Both the position numbers and the translations under genes were made by a program. Shown one piece after another: positions 26,476-34,582 of a DNA stretch of 55,796 bases. How positions within the stretch are numbered: position 1 is the first letter of the stretch; each line of letters starts with the position of its first letter. The DNA is from Planctomycetaceae bacterium. Its GTDB lineage: Bacteria > Planctomycetota > Planctomycetia > Pirellulales > Lacipirellulaceae. The stretch is from contig PABB01000063.1 in NCBI GenBank assembly GCA_002702655.1, positions 1 through 55,796 on the forward strand, read 5' to 3'. A model generated the notes under the pieces. It saw nothing but the letters and a program-made list of their open reading frames with translations. It did not search any database and was not told where the DNA came from.

Positions 26476-27108
26476 TCACCACAAGTGATAGGGAAGTTCG
26501 CGGGCCGCGGCATCGTCGTGAAAGTCAGCGACCCGATCCGGGCTATAGCTGCCACCGAACTCAATCAGCAAACTTGGTTCTCCGTGCTGATCGGTCAGTG
26601 CGGCATCGGGCAACTTTTGGTGAATGCGTGTGGGTGCCAGCACGTCTTCTCCAATCCAAGTTGCAGAACGCGTGCTGTCCTCTCGGGCGTACCTAAGCCA
26701 AACGGCGGTTACTCCAAGGTCGTGTGTAATCTGCGTCGTCTTGGTTTGCGATCTTTGCCGCCCGCCAAACTGAGCGATTGTCTTTTCAGTCGGGAAGTAA
26801 ACGACCGTTGCTCTGAGTGCCCGATACCGCCAACGCGACTGAAGTTGGTAGGCGACGCGGTTGCAATCAGGTGGCGGTTGATCGGGTTGCCAACGCACAA
26901 CCGGCTGTTCCAGTTCTGGAAGCGGTTGTGCATTGACCAGACTTCGGGTCACCATCTCTGAATCAGCGAGTCGCTTGAGTCTTCGCCGCGTGTTGGCAAG
27001 ATGCCCGTGCCAAAATGCTTCGGCGGCTTGACGCTGGCTGATGAGGCGAACGCGAAGAGCCAACGCTTCCAGCAGCATGAGGTCGCGTGGTTGAAGTCGA
27101 AGCTGCAT
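26476..27108 (-). CDS. Winged-helix element protein A1, paralogue of the gene at 22689
   Basis: A 210-residue protein. The N-terminal winged helix MLLEALALRVRLISQRQAAE and RRRLKRLADSEMVTRSLV is followed by a C-terminal domain with ATWIGEDVLAPTR and PDAALTDQHGEPSLLIEFGG. Its ATG overlaps the upstream stop by one base (TGATG), which implies coupled translation. Conserved acidic residues in the PDA and IEFGG blocks could be a nuclease-like core as in replication-relaxation proteins. I cannot assign catalysis. Confidence 0.68.
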   Translation of the reverse strand: MQLRLQPRDLMLLEALALRVRLISQRQAAEAFWHGHLANTRRRLKRLADSEMVTRSLVNAQPLPELEQPVVRWQPDQPPPDCNRVAYQLQSRWRYRALRATVVYFPTEKTIAQFGGRQRSQTKTTQITHDLGVTAVWLRYAREDSTRSATWIGEDVLAPTRIHQKLPDAALTDQHGEPSLLIEFGGSYSPDRVADFHDDAAARELPYHLW

Positions 27109-27500
27109 CAGGATTGCCCGCCTTCCTGCGAATGCTCGGTTGCCTCGATTCGTTTGCGGGACTTGGAGCGTCGTTTCTTGTCAGACAGTCCCAACGGAGA
27201 CGCGCCTTGCGATCCTTCGAACAATGCGGGGTTGGCCGCGTCGAAGTCCTCCAGCACCTGCTCGGCGAGCGGTAGGGGCTTGTCGAGTGTCAGTGCCTTA
27301 GCCTGCTCACGGATCTGGTCGGCGATTTCCTGTCGGCCAGCCGCCTCGTACCTCAGGGCCTGCTCCTCCAGTTGGTTATGTTGCTCGGCATGATTTAGAA
27401 TGAGCATGCGCTGAAGTGCGGATGTCATCAGGCTGCCGATACTGGGCACGAATCGCTCAACCAGCCGATCGACAAACCACTGAACGTTTTTCTGAAACAT
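27108..27500 (-). CDS. First gene of the transfer operon, unknown function
   Basis: A 130-residue protein from ATG 27500 (MFQKNVQWFVDRLVERFVPS). It is helical and charged: SIGSLMTSALQRMLILNHAE, then EEQALRYEAAGRQEIADQIR (coiled-coil-like), with a basic tail SDKKRRSKSRKRIEA. No domain is recognised. It is the promoter-proximal gene of the long minus-strand operon and diverges from the HTH-pseudokinase gene. The shared 124-bp gap must hold both promoters. Confidence 0.6.
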   Translation of the reverse strand: MFQKNVQWFVDRLVERFVPSIGSLMTSALQRMLILNHAEQHNQLEEQALRYEAAGRQEIADQIREQAKALTLDKPLPLAEQVLEDFDAANPALFEGSQGASPLGLSDKKRRSKSRKRIEATEHSQEGGQS

Positions 27501-27624
27501 GACTGCGTTCCCGTTGGAGTTGAGTTGAAGCACGTGTCCTGAATCGGACTGAACGCATTAAACGCCTCGGGGAAATCAGGCTCCATGCAGCCTCGTTTAA
27601 TCTCATTGAATTTCGAAAGTCCCG

Positions 27625-28668
27625 ATGGCCGACCGCAGAAAACACCGCACCGTTGAACTAGACGGAGACAAAATCGAAGCATTGATGAACGTTCGCGGGT
27701 GGAGTTCTGAGGAACTCGCCCGGCGAGCGGTGATCTCGACAGCGAACGTTTCGCTGCTATTGCGGAATGACCACCCGGTTCTCTGGAGTACAGCTCGCAA
27801 GCTGATGAAGGCGTTTGAGATTGAAAGCGTCGAGGAAATCCGTCCCGACCCGACGACTGCAACGGCGAAGCCTTCTGCGAAACAAATTCAGGAGTGGCTA
27901 TTCGATGAACCTCAGAGCAAATGGATCACCGCGTCGAATCAGCTTCAGTTCCGTATTTGGCGACTTCGTCACGAACATTTAAGCAAGCACGCTCGCGGCA
28001 AGTGCTATGACTTGCAGGGAATGTCGTCTGCCGAGCGAGAACGCTGCAAAGCACTACTGCTTCGGCACGCCGAAGTCTGTTCGCGACTTGGCAGGCATCT
28101 GCACATCATCACCAACCTAACGACGTGCGAAGTCGAGAGTAGTGATCAATGGTGGGTCATCGACGAATGGATTGAAGGCAAAACGCTCGGCGATCGACTG
28201 CAAGCGGGGGCGTGCGAAATTGAGTCCGTAAAGAAGTGGGGGAGACAGTTGGCAGAAGCTCTGCAAGCCATGCATAACCAAGACATATTGCGTCGGGAAC
28301 TCTCACCGCAGACGGTTCTCATTGAAGAACAATCGGGTGATGCAGTTCTTACCGAGTTTGAATTGGCGAAATTGCTGGATGGAAGCCCGACTGTTTCACA
28401 GGATGACTGGCCGGTCGATCCGTACCGTGCCCCAGAAGCAATCTCGGACAAAGTCGGCACGCGAGCGGACATCTATTCGTGGGCACGCATCGTAGTCCAC
28501 ATGCTGTTGGGCGAGCTGCCAGAAAAGGGAAAGGAGAAGTCGCGGATTGCCAAGGCAGAACTATCTGACGAAATGAAGTCGATGCTTACGAAATGCGTTT
28601 CTGCATCTTGGCGATCACGCCCAAGTGACATCAACAAAGTGTTGTCGGCACTTCAAGCATGGAAGTGA
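27625..28668 (+). CDS. XRE-type HTH fused to a protein-kinase-like domain (pseudokinase)
   Basis: A 347-residue fusion. Residues about 12-72 form a Cro/CI-type HTH (ALMNVRGWSSEELARRAVIS, NVSLLLRNDHPVLWSTARKL). Residues about 105-345 follow the protein-kinase plan: hinge WWVIDEWIEGKTLGDRL, catalytic-loop position ILRRELSPQTVLI, then LTEFELAKLL and YRAPEAISD. HRDLKPxN is changed to RRELSPQT (Asp to Glu 225, Lys to Ser, Asn to Thr), and DFG to EFE (244-246). It is therefore probably a pseudokinase or an atypical kinase. The downstream Cas4-like gene begins 6 bp after its stop. A sensor-regulator role for the module is inferred. Confidence 0.85.
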   Translation: MADRRKHRTVELDGDKIEALMNVRGWSSEELARRAVISTANVSLLLRNDHPVLWSTARKLMKAFEIESVEEIRPDPTTATAKPSAKQIQEWLFDEPQSKWITASNQLQFRIWRLRHEHLSKHARGKCYDLQGMSSAERERCKALLLRHAEVCSRLGRHLHIITNLTTCEVESSDQWWVIDEWIEGKTLGDRLQAGACEIESVKKWGRQLAEALQAMHNQDILRRELSPQTVLIEEQSGDAVLTEFELAKLLDGSPTVSQDDWPVDPYRAPEAISDKVGTRADIYSWARIVVHMLLGELPEKGKEKSRIAKAELSDEMKSMLTKCVSASWRSRPSDINKVLSALQAWK

Positions 28669-28674
28669 CTTTCA

Positions 28675-29682
28675 GTGAGTTCGCAAACGGATAATTCAGC
28701 AGAAATAACCGACCCGATAAGCGTGGCTGCAATTTCGGAATCTGTGTTCTGCCCTCGGGCCGGTATTCTCACGCACGAATCACGTGCTGATGAACGCTCA
28801 GAAGAACCGGCGTTCGACGTTATGGCGATCTACGAATTGCATGTCCTCGAAGTGGCAATTGTACGTGCCGTGTGGCTAATCGTCGCCGGGCTGGTTGGTG
28901 CGGTAATTATGTTTTACGTCACGCACAAAATTGTGCAGGCAACACATGAACTCGTTTGGCTAATCTCACTCGGATTTGCCGGACGCTTGATGATGTTTCT
29001 TGGAAGGCAGATAGCTTCGCTTCTGCGACTGCTGGGAAAACGTAAAGACGCTCAAAAGGCACGCTGCGTCAAACCTGACCCACACTCGCTCGAATTGCAG
29101 CGAGTGACTTGGTGGGGAATGTTGAATGAGGGTTTTGAATCAGCGCAGTATTCGATGGCACTTGTCGATCCCGACATGAATGTCGTGGGCAAGCCGTGGC
29201 GAGTTCTGCGGCACGGTTCACTGCGAATACCAGCCTTCCGAACTCGAAGCACAGCGGAGTTACCGTCGCAGCAAAGCATCGCCAAGATTATCGCCTACTG
29301 CTATCTGCTCGAAACCAGTGAGGGGTTCGATAGCCCGTACGGAATCGTCTTGATGGGCGACACATATCGCGGATTTGCCGTTCCGAATCGAGGAACCTTT
29401 CAGACTATCTTCAAAGACGCCGCTAAAAACTTTCGCCAGATCGCAACTGCGAGTGATCAGCAACAGAACGATCCGCCTCCACCGCCGCAGCAGCAAAAAT
29501 GCCGCGAGTGCCCTTGGGGCAAGCCTCGGTTGGTCAGTCTCGGAAAGACAACGAACCGACATGAGCGGCCCGTTCGGCCGCATGTGTTGCGGAAGTGGAG
29601 CAAGAAATTCCACTGCGATTGCGGTGACCGATTTCGGTGGAAGCCACCGCACAAAGAAAACAAAAGCCTGCGTGAGGGATAA
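28675..29682 (+). CDS. Membrane-anchored Cas4-like (PD-(D/E)XK) protein
   Basis: A 335-residue protein from GTG 28675. The start AISESVFCPRAGILTHE (19-35) is the Cas4 entry motif with its first cluster Cys. The region is interrupted by two membrane helices (about 60-82 and 92-112). Cas4-like blocks resume: VVGKPWRVLRHGSLRIP (170-186), AKIIAYCYLLET (203-214) and GIVLMGD-TYRGFAVP. Cys 276 and 279 (CREC) with 314 and 316 (CDC) could be the Fe-S ligands. The catalytic Asp of GxPD is Trp and the ExK motif reads FRTRS, so nuclease activity may be lost or altered. It has a Pro-rich linker at 266-271 and is probably co-transcribed with the HTH-pseudokinase. Confidence 0.7.
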   Translation: MSSQTDNSAEITDPISVAAISESVFCPRAGILTHESRADERSEEPAFDVMAIYELHVLEVAIVRAVWLIVAGLVGAVIMFYVTHKIVQATHELVWLISLGFAGRLMMFLGRQIASLLRLLGKRKDAQKARCVKPDPHSLELQRVTWWGMLNEGFESAQYSMALVDPDMNVVGKPWRVLRHGSLRIPAFRTRSTAELPSQQSIAKIIAYCYLLETSEGFDSPYGIVLMGDTYRGFAVPNRGTFQTIFKDAAKNFRQIATASDQQQNDPPPPPQQQKCRECPWGKPRLVSLGKTTNRHERPVRPHVLRKWSKKFHCDCGDRFRWKPPHKENKSLREG

Positions 29683-29685
29683 GTT

Positions 29686-30714
29686 TCACTTACCCTGACC
29701 CCGACTCAGCCAGTCCAAACACCGAATGACCCACTTGTTGACTGGACCGAGTTTCGGCGTGTCTCGCGAGTGCGAAGCTGCTTCGTTCCACGCACCAAGC
29801 CATGCCTTCGGATCAGCAAATCGGTCGTCTGGATCGAGTTGCAATGCAGTCTCGAGAAGGTTGTCAATCGATCGCCAAGCTGACTTGGGAATCTTGTCGG
29901 CGTCGAGACTCAGTTTGCTCGGTGGAATGTAGAGTGACTCCGACTCATCGCTGTCCGCAAAATGGCCCGCAGCTCCACCGAGTCCGTCATAAGGCAGTTG
30001 CAGTGCAAGTACCTCGAAGCAAACGACTGCCAGCGAAAAATAATCGGCACGAAAGTCGACCCTCTTTGAGCCAGCGAGAATCTCCGGGGCGGCGTAGTTT
30101 CGACTCTGACCATCACCTTCGTCACGTAGGGCGGTTTGTTCAACCTGCCACGCACTACCGAAATCGATCAGGGTCATTCGTCGCGCTTCGGTTGAAACGA
30201 TGATGTTCGCTGGCTTGATATCAGCATGAACAATGTTGCAGCGACGGTGAAAGCGGTGTAAGGCGTGAGCCAAGCTGCGGAACATTCGCAGTGCTTCGGG
30301 AGTCCCGATGCGTTGACGTCCTTTCTTCTGCATCTGCTTAATCCACCACGTGAGATCGCGACCTTCAATCCAAGGCTGAACAATCGCGATCTCATCACCT
30401 CGACGATGGAACTCCAGAATCTGCGGTAGTTCGGGGTTACTTCCCGATAGCTGCTGAAGCACACCAATGCGTTTCCACGTCTCTTGAGAACGCGGCATGA
30501 ATTGGAGGATTCGCAACGTTCCTTTTGGTCCCCCAATGGGATCGAATGCTAGAAACCGCTTGCGAATTCGCGCGGCGAGTTGGCGAGTAATTAGATACTT
30601 TTTTCGCCCAAGTACGACGCGGTCAATGATTTCGTATCGCTGTCCTCGATAGTGAAAGTGATCCTTTTGCAAGTCCGATCCTTCCTGCGTCAACCATAGT
30701 GTCGATGATCCCAA
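29686..30714 (-). CDS. Serine/threonine protein kinase
   Basis: A 342-residue Hanks-type kinase. The catalytic loop HADIKPANI (163-171), the metal motif DFG (184-186) and the AAPE motif (208-211) are intact, so it should be active. The usual glycine-rich loop is weak (LAFDPIGGPKGTLRI at about 55-69). No membrane helix or PASTA domain is present. It converges with the Cas4-like gene, with only 3 bp between stops, and completes the HTH-pseudokinase / Cas4-like / kinase module. An active kinase beside a pseudokinase suggests a regulatory pair. Confidence 0.88.
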   Translation of the reverse strand: MGSSTLWLTQEGSDLQKDHFHYRGQRYEIIDRVVLGRKKYLITRQLAARIRKRFLAFDPIGGPKGTLRILQFMPRSQETWKRIGVLQQLSGSNPELPQILEFHRRGDEIAIVQPWIEGRDLTWWIKQMQKKGRQRIGTPEALRMFRSLAHALHRFHRRCNIVHADIKPANIIVSTEARRMTLIDFGSAWQVEQTALRDEGDGQSRNYAAPEILAGSKRVDFRADYFSLAVVCFEVLALQLPYDGLGGAAGHFADSDESESLYIPPSKLSLDADKIPKSAWRSIDNLLETALQLDPDDRFADPKAWLGAWNEAASHSRDTPKLGPVNKWVIRCLDWLSRGQGK

Positions 30715-31097
30715 GGTGTCGAAGGGTCAAGGTATTCGTTCGACCCACGGTAGGTAAACACGTGCCACCGAGAAACGCCAAGAACCCCAACAGCGGAGGC
30801 GGTGTTTGCGGCACTTGCAATGGCATCCGGGGCGCTCAACAGCGGTGCCAATCCACATGCCGTGTTTCCCTCCATCATAGCGGCGGCGGGAGCCGCCGGG
30901 AGGCCGAGCGTTCAGCGGAGGCCGCAGACATTCCGCAGCCTGCCCCGGCAGGCTCGGAATGGGGGTGAGCGCCCCAGCGAACCCCAAGGGCGTACAGCCC
31001 GCTGCCGCTCTGGCCCCGGCCAGACTGCAGGTGCCCGTTCAGGGCAGGCGCAGCGTCCAGCGGAGCCGCCGCCAACTGGTCGTTCATGTCGGTCGTG
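30715..31097. other. GC-rich, hairpin-dense intergenic block
   Basis: 383 bp without a gene, much richer in GC than the surrounding element. From 30881 there are four strong stems: 30881-30898 (7 bp, GGGA loop), 30929-30961 (two 7-bp helices, CCCG loop), 31009-31024 (6 bp, CCCG loop) and 31032-31046 (5 bp). The motif GAGCGTTCAGCGGAGG (30906-30921) recurs as CAGCGTCCAGCGGAGC (31050-31065) and, diverged, at 37622. It may be a structured RNA, an origin or a centromere-like region next to parB. I cannot tell which. Confidence 0.55.
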
Positions 31098-31988
31098 CTA
31101 GGTGAGTTTGATGCGATTGTCGATTCGCAGTCGTACCTCTTCCAAGGCTTCAGTCAGCGCTTGTTCGATGTCGTGGTAAGTGCCTTTCTTGTTCGATGTG
31201 GCGACAATCCTCCAGCCGCTCTCGGCGATGAATGTCTGGCGAATACCGCGACCCGATTTGGGTTCTTTGCGTCGTCGACTCACCGCCTGCGACGCCTGCT
31301 CGATGGTCACGTTTTGGGTCGCTTGAGTGACTGCTTGCAGTTCAGGTTCTGGGAGTTTGGACAACTCGTATCCTGCCCGCGATGAGATTTCGCCATTATC
31401 GATCCGGACTCGAGTCTCGTGCGGAAGTTTCAGCAATGCTAACGCTCGCGAGACACGAGTGGGACTGATGTTGAGTGCCGTTGCGAGTTGCTTGCCGTTC
31501 CAGTCGTTGACGCTCATCAGTTTCTGAAACGATTCAGCTTCTTCGATCGGTTTCAGATCAACACGAAGCAGGTTCTCAATCAGTTGTTCTTCGAGGATCT
31601 GAGTCGGAGTCAGTGTTGATTCCTGAAAGTTGCAATCGATCATCGTCAGTCCGGCTTCCTTGCAAGCTCGCCAACGTCGCTCTCCAGAAATGATCAGCCA
31701 AACCGATTGTTCTTCCGACCAACGGACACGGATCGGTGCGAGTTGCCCCTTTTCCCGAATGCTGTCCGTAAGGTTTTGGAGCGCTTCGGAATCAAATTCG
31801 ACACGTGGCTGGTCGGGATCGGGTTGAACTCGGTCAATCTCGATGCGACCAAAGTTACGATTCGCTCGTCGGCCAACATCTTTCGCTCTGGCAACGGGAC
31901 TCAGTTGCGGACGGTTGTTCGTGGACCGAAGCCCAATTGACTCATCAAGGTTGGCTCTCGCTTTTTCTAACTGACTCCTTGTGCTCAC
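31098..31988 (-). CDS. parB: ParB-family partition protein
   Basis: A 296-residue centromere-binding CTPase/HTH protein for plasmid partition. The ParB signature QPDPDQPRVEF, the GERRWRA box and the LIENLLRVDLKPIEEA box (about 145-160) are followed by the HTH ATALNISPTRVSRALALLKL. Start GTG 31988 overlaps the parA stop by 4 nt (GTGA), so the two are translationally coupled. It would act with ParA to keep the excised, plasmid-like form of the element. Confidence 0.92.
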   Translation of the reverse strand: MSTRSQLEKARANLDESIGLRSTNNRPQLSPVARAKDVGRRANRNFGRIEIDRVQPDPDQPRVEFDSEALQNLTDSIREKGQLAPIRVRWSEEQSVWLIISGERRWRACKEAGLTMIDCNFQESTLTPTQILEEQLIENLLRVDLKPIEEAESFQKLMSVNDWNGKQLATALNISPTRVSRALALLKLPHETRVRIDNGEISSRAGYELSKLPEPELQAVTQATQNVTIEQASQAVSRRRKEPKSGRGIRQTFIAESGWRIVATSNKKGTYHDIEQALTEALEEVRLRIDNRIKLT

Positions 31989-32812
31989 GCTGCCTCTCTG
32001 TGTTGTGTTTTGTTACTGATTCGGTCGATGATTTCACCCGCAAGTTGTCGAACACGCATTGCCGCCTTCGTTCGCGGGGCGTGCATCTGAACGGGGTTCC
32101 GGCACGCGAGTGCGACTTTGAACGCGGACAGTTCTGGCAAGGTCGAGCGAAGAACAAGCTCATCGTAGAGTTGCCTCAGTCGTGACTCGTATTCCCGATG
32201 GATGAGTATGCGGCTGTCGGTTCGAGTGATCAGATGGCCAAGCCTGCGGAGTGACGGATTCAAGATGCGTGCATTGGCAACGGCTTGATGAACAGCCGGG
32301 ATTCCCTGTGTACCAAAGTCTTCCGGTGGGATTGGGATTAGGACGTGCCGCGTTGCAATCATCGCGTTCCAACTGCATTGGTACAGATTTGGCGGACAGT
32401 CAAAAAGAATCACGTCGAAAGCCTCCAGAGGTTCGAGAAACTCACGCAACGCAAATTGCATCACGCCACCCTGCTCGGGGGCTGGATTATTGAACCGTGC
32501 CAGATGCTGGTTGGCGGGCAACACACTGATGTTTTCGATGTGGGTTTCGCGAATTAGTTGCTGAGGATCAATGTGGTTGCACTCGTCATCAAACAGTGCG
32601 GCGACAGTTTCCCATACAGGCATTTGCTCTACCGCGTCCGATCCAAAAAACGCCTGACTGATTGACCCCTGCGGATCAACGTCAACTAGCAAGACTCGCT
32701 TTCCCAACGCAGCAAACGCTCCGGCCAGATGAAAGCAGGTCGAACTTTTGCCACAACCTCCCTTTTGATTGATAAGGCAAATCGAGATTGGCTGGCTGAT
32801 TGCGATTGCCAT
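31985..32812 (-). CDS. parA: ParA-family partition ATPase
   Basis: A 275-residue ParA/Soj ATPase from ATG 32812. The deviant Walker A motif is QKGGCGKSST (16-25), with VDVDPQGS and the later VILFDCPPNLY Walker B region. AAGGAG lies 8 nt before the ATG; upstream in-frame residues have no family character. The segment from 8 nt before the ATG to codon 4 (32801-32820) is a near-palindrome. Its exact 20-nt copy lies in the large structured RNA at 35232-35251, oriented to pair with this mRNA. This suggests translational control of parA. Confidence 0.93.
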   Translation of the reverse strand: MAIAISQPISICLINQKGGCGKSSTCFHLAGAFAALGKRVLLVDVDPQGSISQAFFGSDAVEQMPVWETVAALFDDECNHIDPQQLIRETHIENISVLPANQHLARFNNPAPEQGGVMQFALREFLEPLEAFDVILFDCPPNLYQCSWNAMIATRHVLIPIPPEDFGTQGIPAVHQAVANARILNPSLRRLGHLITRTDSRILIHREYESRLRQLYDELVLRSTLPELSAFKVALACRNPVQMHAPRTKAAMRVRQLAGEIIDRISNKTQHREAA

Positions 32813-32820
32813 TGGCAATT
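32801..32820 (-). promoter_or_regulatory. Palindrome over the parA start, repeated in the large RNA
   Basis: The plus strand reads TGCGATTGCCATTGGCAATT. Within it ATTGCCA-T-TGGCAAT is a perfect 7-bp inverted repeat. It spans the region between the parA SD and codon 4. An identical 20-mer lies at 35232-35251. It may be a protein operator (ParA or ParB) or the target of an antisense interaction with the plus-strand RNA. Confidence 0.7.
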
Positions 32821-32921
32821 CTCCTTCAAGTCGCTGTGAACACTGGAGAAACTGTGCCACGGAATTGCGTGATACGTCAAGCAAATTCGTCATTTCCCAA
32901 TTCGAGCCTCTCGTGCTAATA

Positions 32922-32940
32922 GCTTTAAGTGTGTTAAAGC
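32922..32940 (+). promoter_or_regulatory. Palindrome upstream of the replication initiator
   Basis: GCTTTAA (32922-32928), a 5-nt centre and TTAAAGC (32934-32940) form a perfect 7-bp inverted repeat, 32 bp before the probable start of the initiator gene. Autoregulatory operators of plasmid Rep proteins commonly sit here. The binding protein is inferred. Confidence 0.5.
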
Positions 32941-32972
32941 GAGCAACGAGAAAGAAAGTCGGAGTGGGTCAG

Positions 32973-34181
32973 TTGTCGCTGGTCGAGCATTCGCTATGCC
33001 CGCTCGCTTCGTCGACTTCGGAGAATCTCGTTCACGCGGTCGAGTATCACTACAGCGATGCCAGACGACGGCGAAAGACTGCCAAGGTTCGCATTTTCGC
33101 CCCGCTGGGACTCTCTGCGACCGATGAACTCTACTTGTGGGGATTACTAAACCTGACGCTGTCGCAACCAAACATCGACGGGACGCTGACGGCAACGCCT
33201 GATTGGTGCCTCAAGCAGATGGGCGTGATCAACGCCGGATCGAGGCGTGGTGGTCGGCAGTATCAGCAATTCATCGACGCATTAGTGCGTCTCTCAACGG
33301 TGAACTATCTGAGCGATGCCTGCTTTGATCCCAACCGGGGCGAGTATCGTCGAGTCAGTTTTGGATTCCTGAGCTATTCCCTGCCGGTTAATCCCAAGTC
33401 GAATCGTGCATGGACTATCGTTTGGGATTCGGTGTTCTTTGACCTGATTCAAGCCAAAGGTGGCAGTATGCGCTTCGATCTTGGTTTGTATCGCTCTCTC
33501 GATGCAGCTTCGCGGCGTTTGCTGTTGTTCATGCTCAAAGTGGGTTACCGCAAAGGTCGCCTCCCCGTCTTCGATCTTCGGCATCTTGCTGTGGACCTGC
33601 TCGGTCTCTCAAGCTCACTGTCAATTCGCGATATGAAGGTCAAAGTCTCACGAACGTTGAAGCGATTAGAAAGTGCTGAAGTGATTGCCTCGTCGGCCAT
33701 TACCCGCGTCAAACCGGGTAAGTTTTCGGTGTCGTTCGAACGCGGCGAATACCTGAATCGTTTGCCGGAGCAAATGCATCCTATCTCAGAAGAAGAATCT
33801 CCACTGATGGAAGGATTGCTGGCCATCGGGTTTGAATCTCGGGCGGCAGTCCGAATTGTTCGCGGTTACCCAAGTAAACTCGTCGCACAATGGATCGACG
33901 TAACACAGGCGGCCTTAGAGCGATTTGGGCCGAATCACTTTCGAGTAAGCCCAATGGCATTCTTCGTTGATTCAATCAAGAAGGCATCTCAAGGGACAAG
34001 AACGCCACCGGATTGGTGGCAAGACGCCAAGCGGAAAGAACGTCGAAATGAAAAGCCAACCGAACAGGGTCGACAGGTTCTGTCGAACTTGATGGACGAG
34101 CTATTCGGATCGGATCGGGTAATGAAGGCAAATGAAGGACAGCCTGAGTCCGCCCGCGATCTTCTCAAGAACATTAAGTGA
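32973..34181 (+). CDS. Plasmid-type replication initiator protein
   Basis: About 402 residues. The open frame extends upstream antisense to parA, but homology-like sequence starts at LSLVEHSLCPLASS. TTG 32973 is preferred because GGAG lies 8 nt before it; GTG 32964 is the alternative. The N-terminal blocks VRIFAPLGLSATDELYLWGL and SYSLPVNPKSNRAWTIVWD, with FDLIQAKGGSMRFDLGLYRS, fit RepA/TrfA-like initiators of the tandem winged-helix type. The C-terminal part is charged. It diverges from parAB and is followed by three direct repeats. This is the standard arrangement of a plasmid replicon, so the element is an integrated plasmid-like module. Confidence 0.78.
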   Translation: MSLVEHSLCPLASSTSENLVHAVEYHYSDARRRRKTAKVRIFAPLGLSATDELYLWGLLNLTLSQPNIDGTLTATPDWCLKQMGVINAGSRRGGRQYQQFIDALVRLSTVNYLSDACFDPNRGEYRRVSFGFLSYSLPVNPKSNRAWTIVWDSVFFDLIQAKGGSMRFDLGLYRSLDAASRRLLLFMLKVGYRKGRLPVFDLRHLAVDLLGLSSSLSIRDMKVKVSRTLKRLESAEVIASSAITRVKPGKFSVSFERGEYLNRLPEQMHPISEEESPLMEGLLAIGFESRAAVRIVRGYPSKLVAQWIDVTQAALERFGPNHFRVSPMAFFVDSIKKASQGTRTPPDWWQDAKRKERRNEKPTEQGRQVLSNLMDELFGSDRVMKANEGQPESARDLLKNIK

Positions 34182-34582
34182 AAACTGGAAGGCATTTCCC
34201 TTTGTTGTACATAACTTCTTTGTACCAGTACCTTTGGCGGTAATCGCATGAGGTTCGATGCGTCCAAAATGGGTAGTCGTTTCGCTGACTTGGCCGCGTA
34301 TGGCAATTTACGTTCTGCGACGCAACCGACACCTATTTTCTGGAAAGTGCGACGCAACCGACACCGTTTTGACGCGAATCCCCGCGACGCTACCGACACC
34401 TGCCGTCCAACTTCATCCAGCTTAAAGAAATTGGTGACAAATCTGACATGTACCACTACGCTCAAAGGCGTAGGCGGGGAAACCTGCCGGTCGTCACGCT
34501 CAAAAAACGCATTCGCTCAAACATCGGCATTCCAGCCGGGATAAGAGTGATTCTGAGCTGATTTCTCCAGACAGGGGCAGCA
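34182..34582. other. Gene-free region after the initiator gene
   Basis: About 400 bp without a gene. It holds the 17-bp direct repeats at 34317-34400 and, at 34204-34230, GTACATAACTTCTTTGTAC with imperfect symmetry. The promoter of the downstream structured RNA is expected here, but I cannot assign it with confidence. Confidence 0.45.
34317..34400 (+). repeat. Three 17-bp direct repeats (iteron-like)
   Basis: GCGACGCAACCGACACC occurs at 34317-34333 and 34349-34365, and with one change (CTACC) at 34384-34400. The spacings are 32 and 35 bp, near three helical turns. Directly downstream of the initiator gene this is the expected place for Rep-binding iterons of an origin. An alternative is the end of a decayed IS21-like element, whose termini also carry repeated copies. 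Confidence 0.6.

Noticed and set aside
32769-32972. N-terminal extension of the replication initiator to ATG 32769
   Set aside because: It would run antisense through the parA start and lacks family-like sequence; protein-like sequence begins at about 32973.
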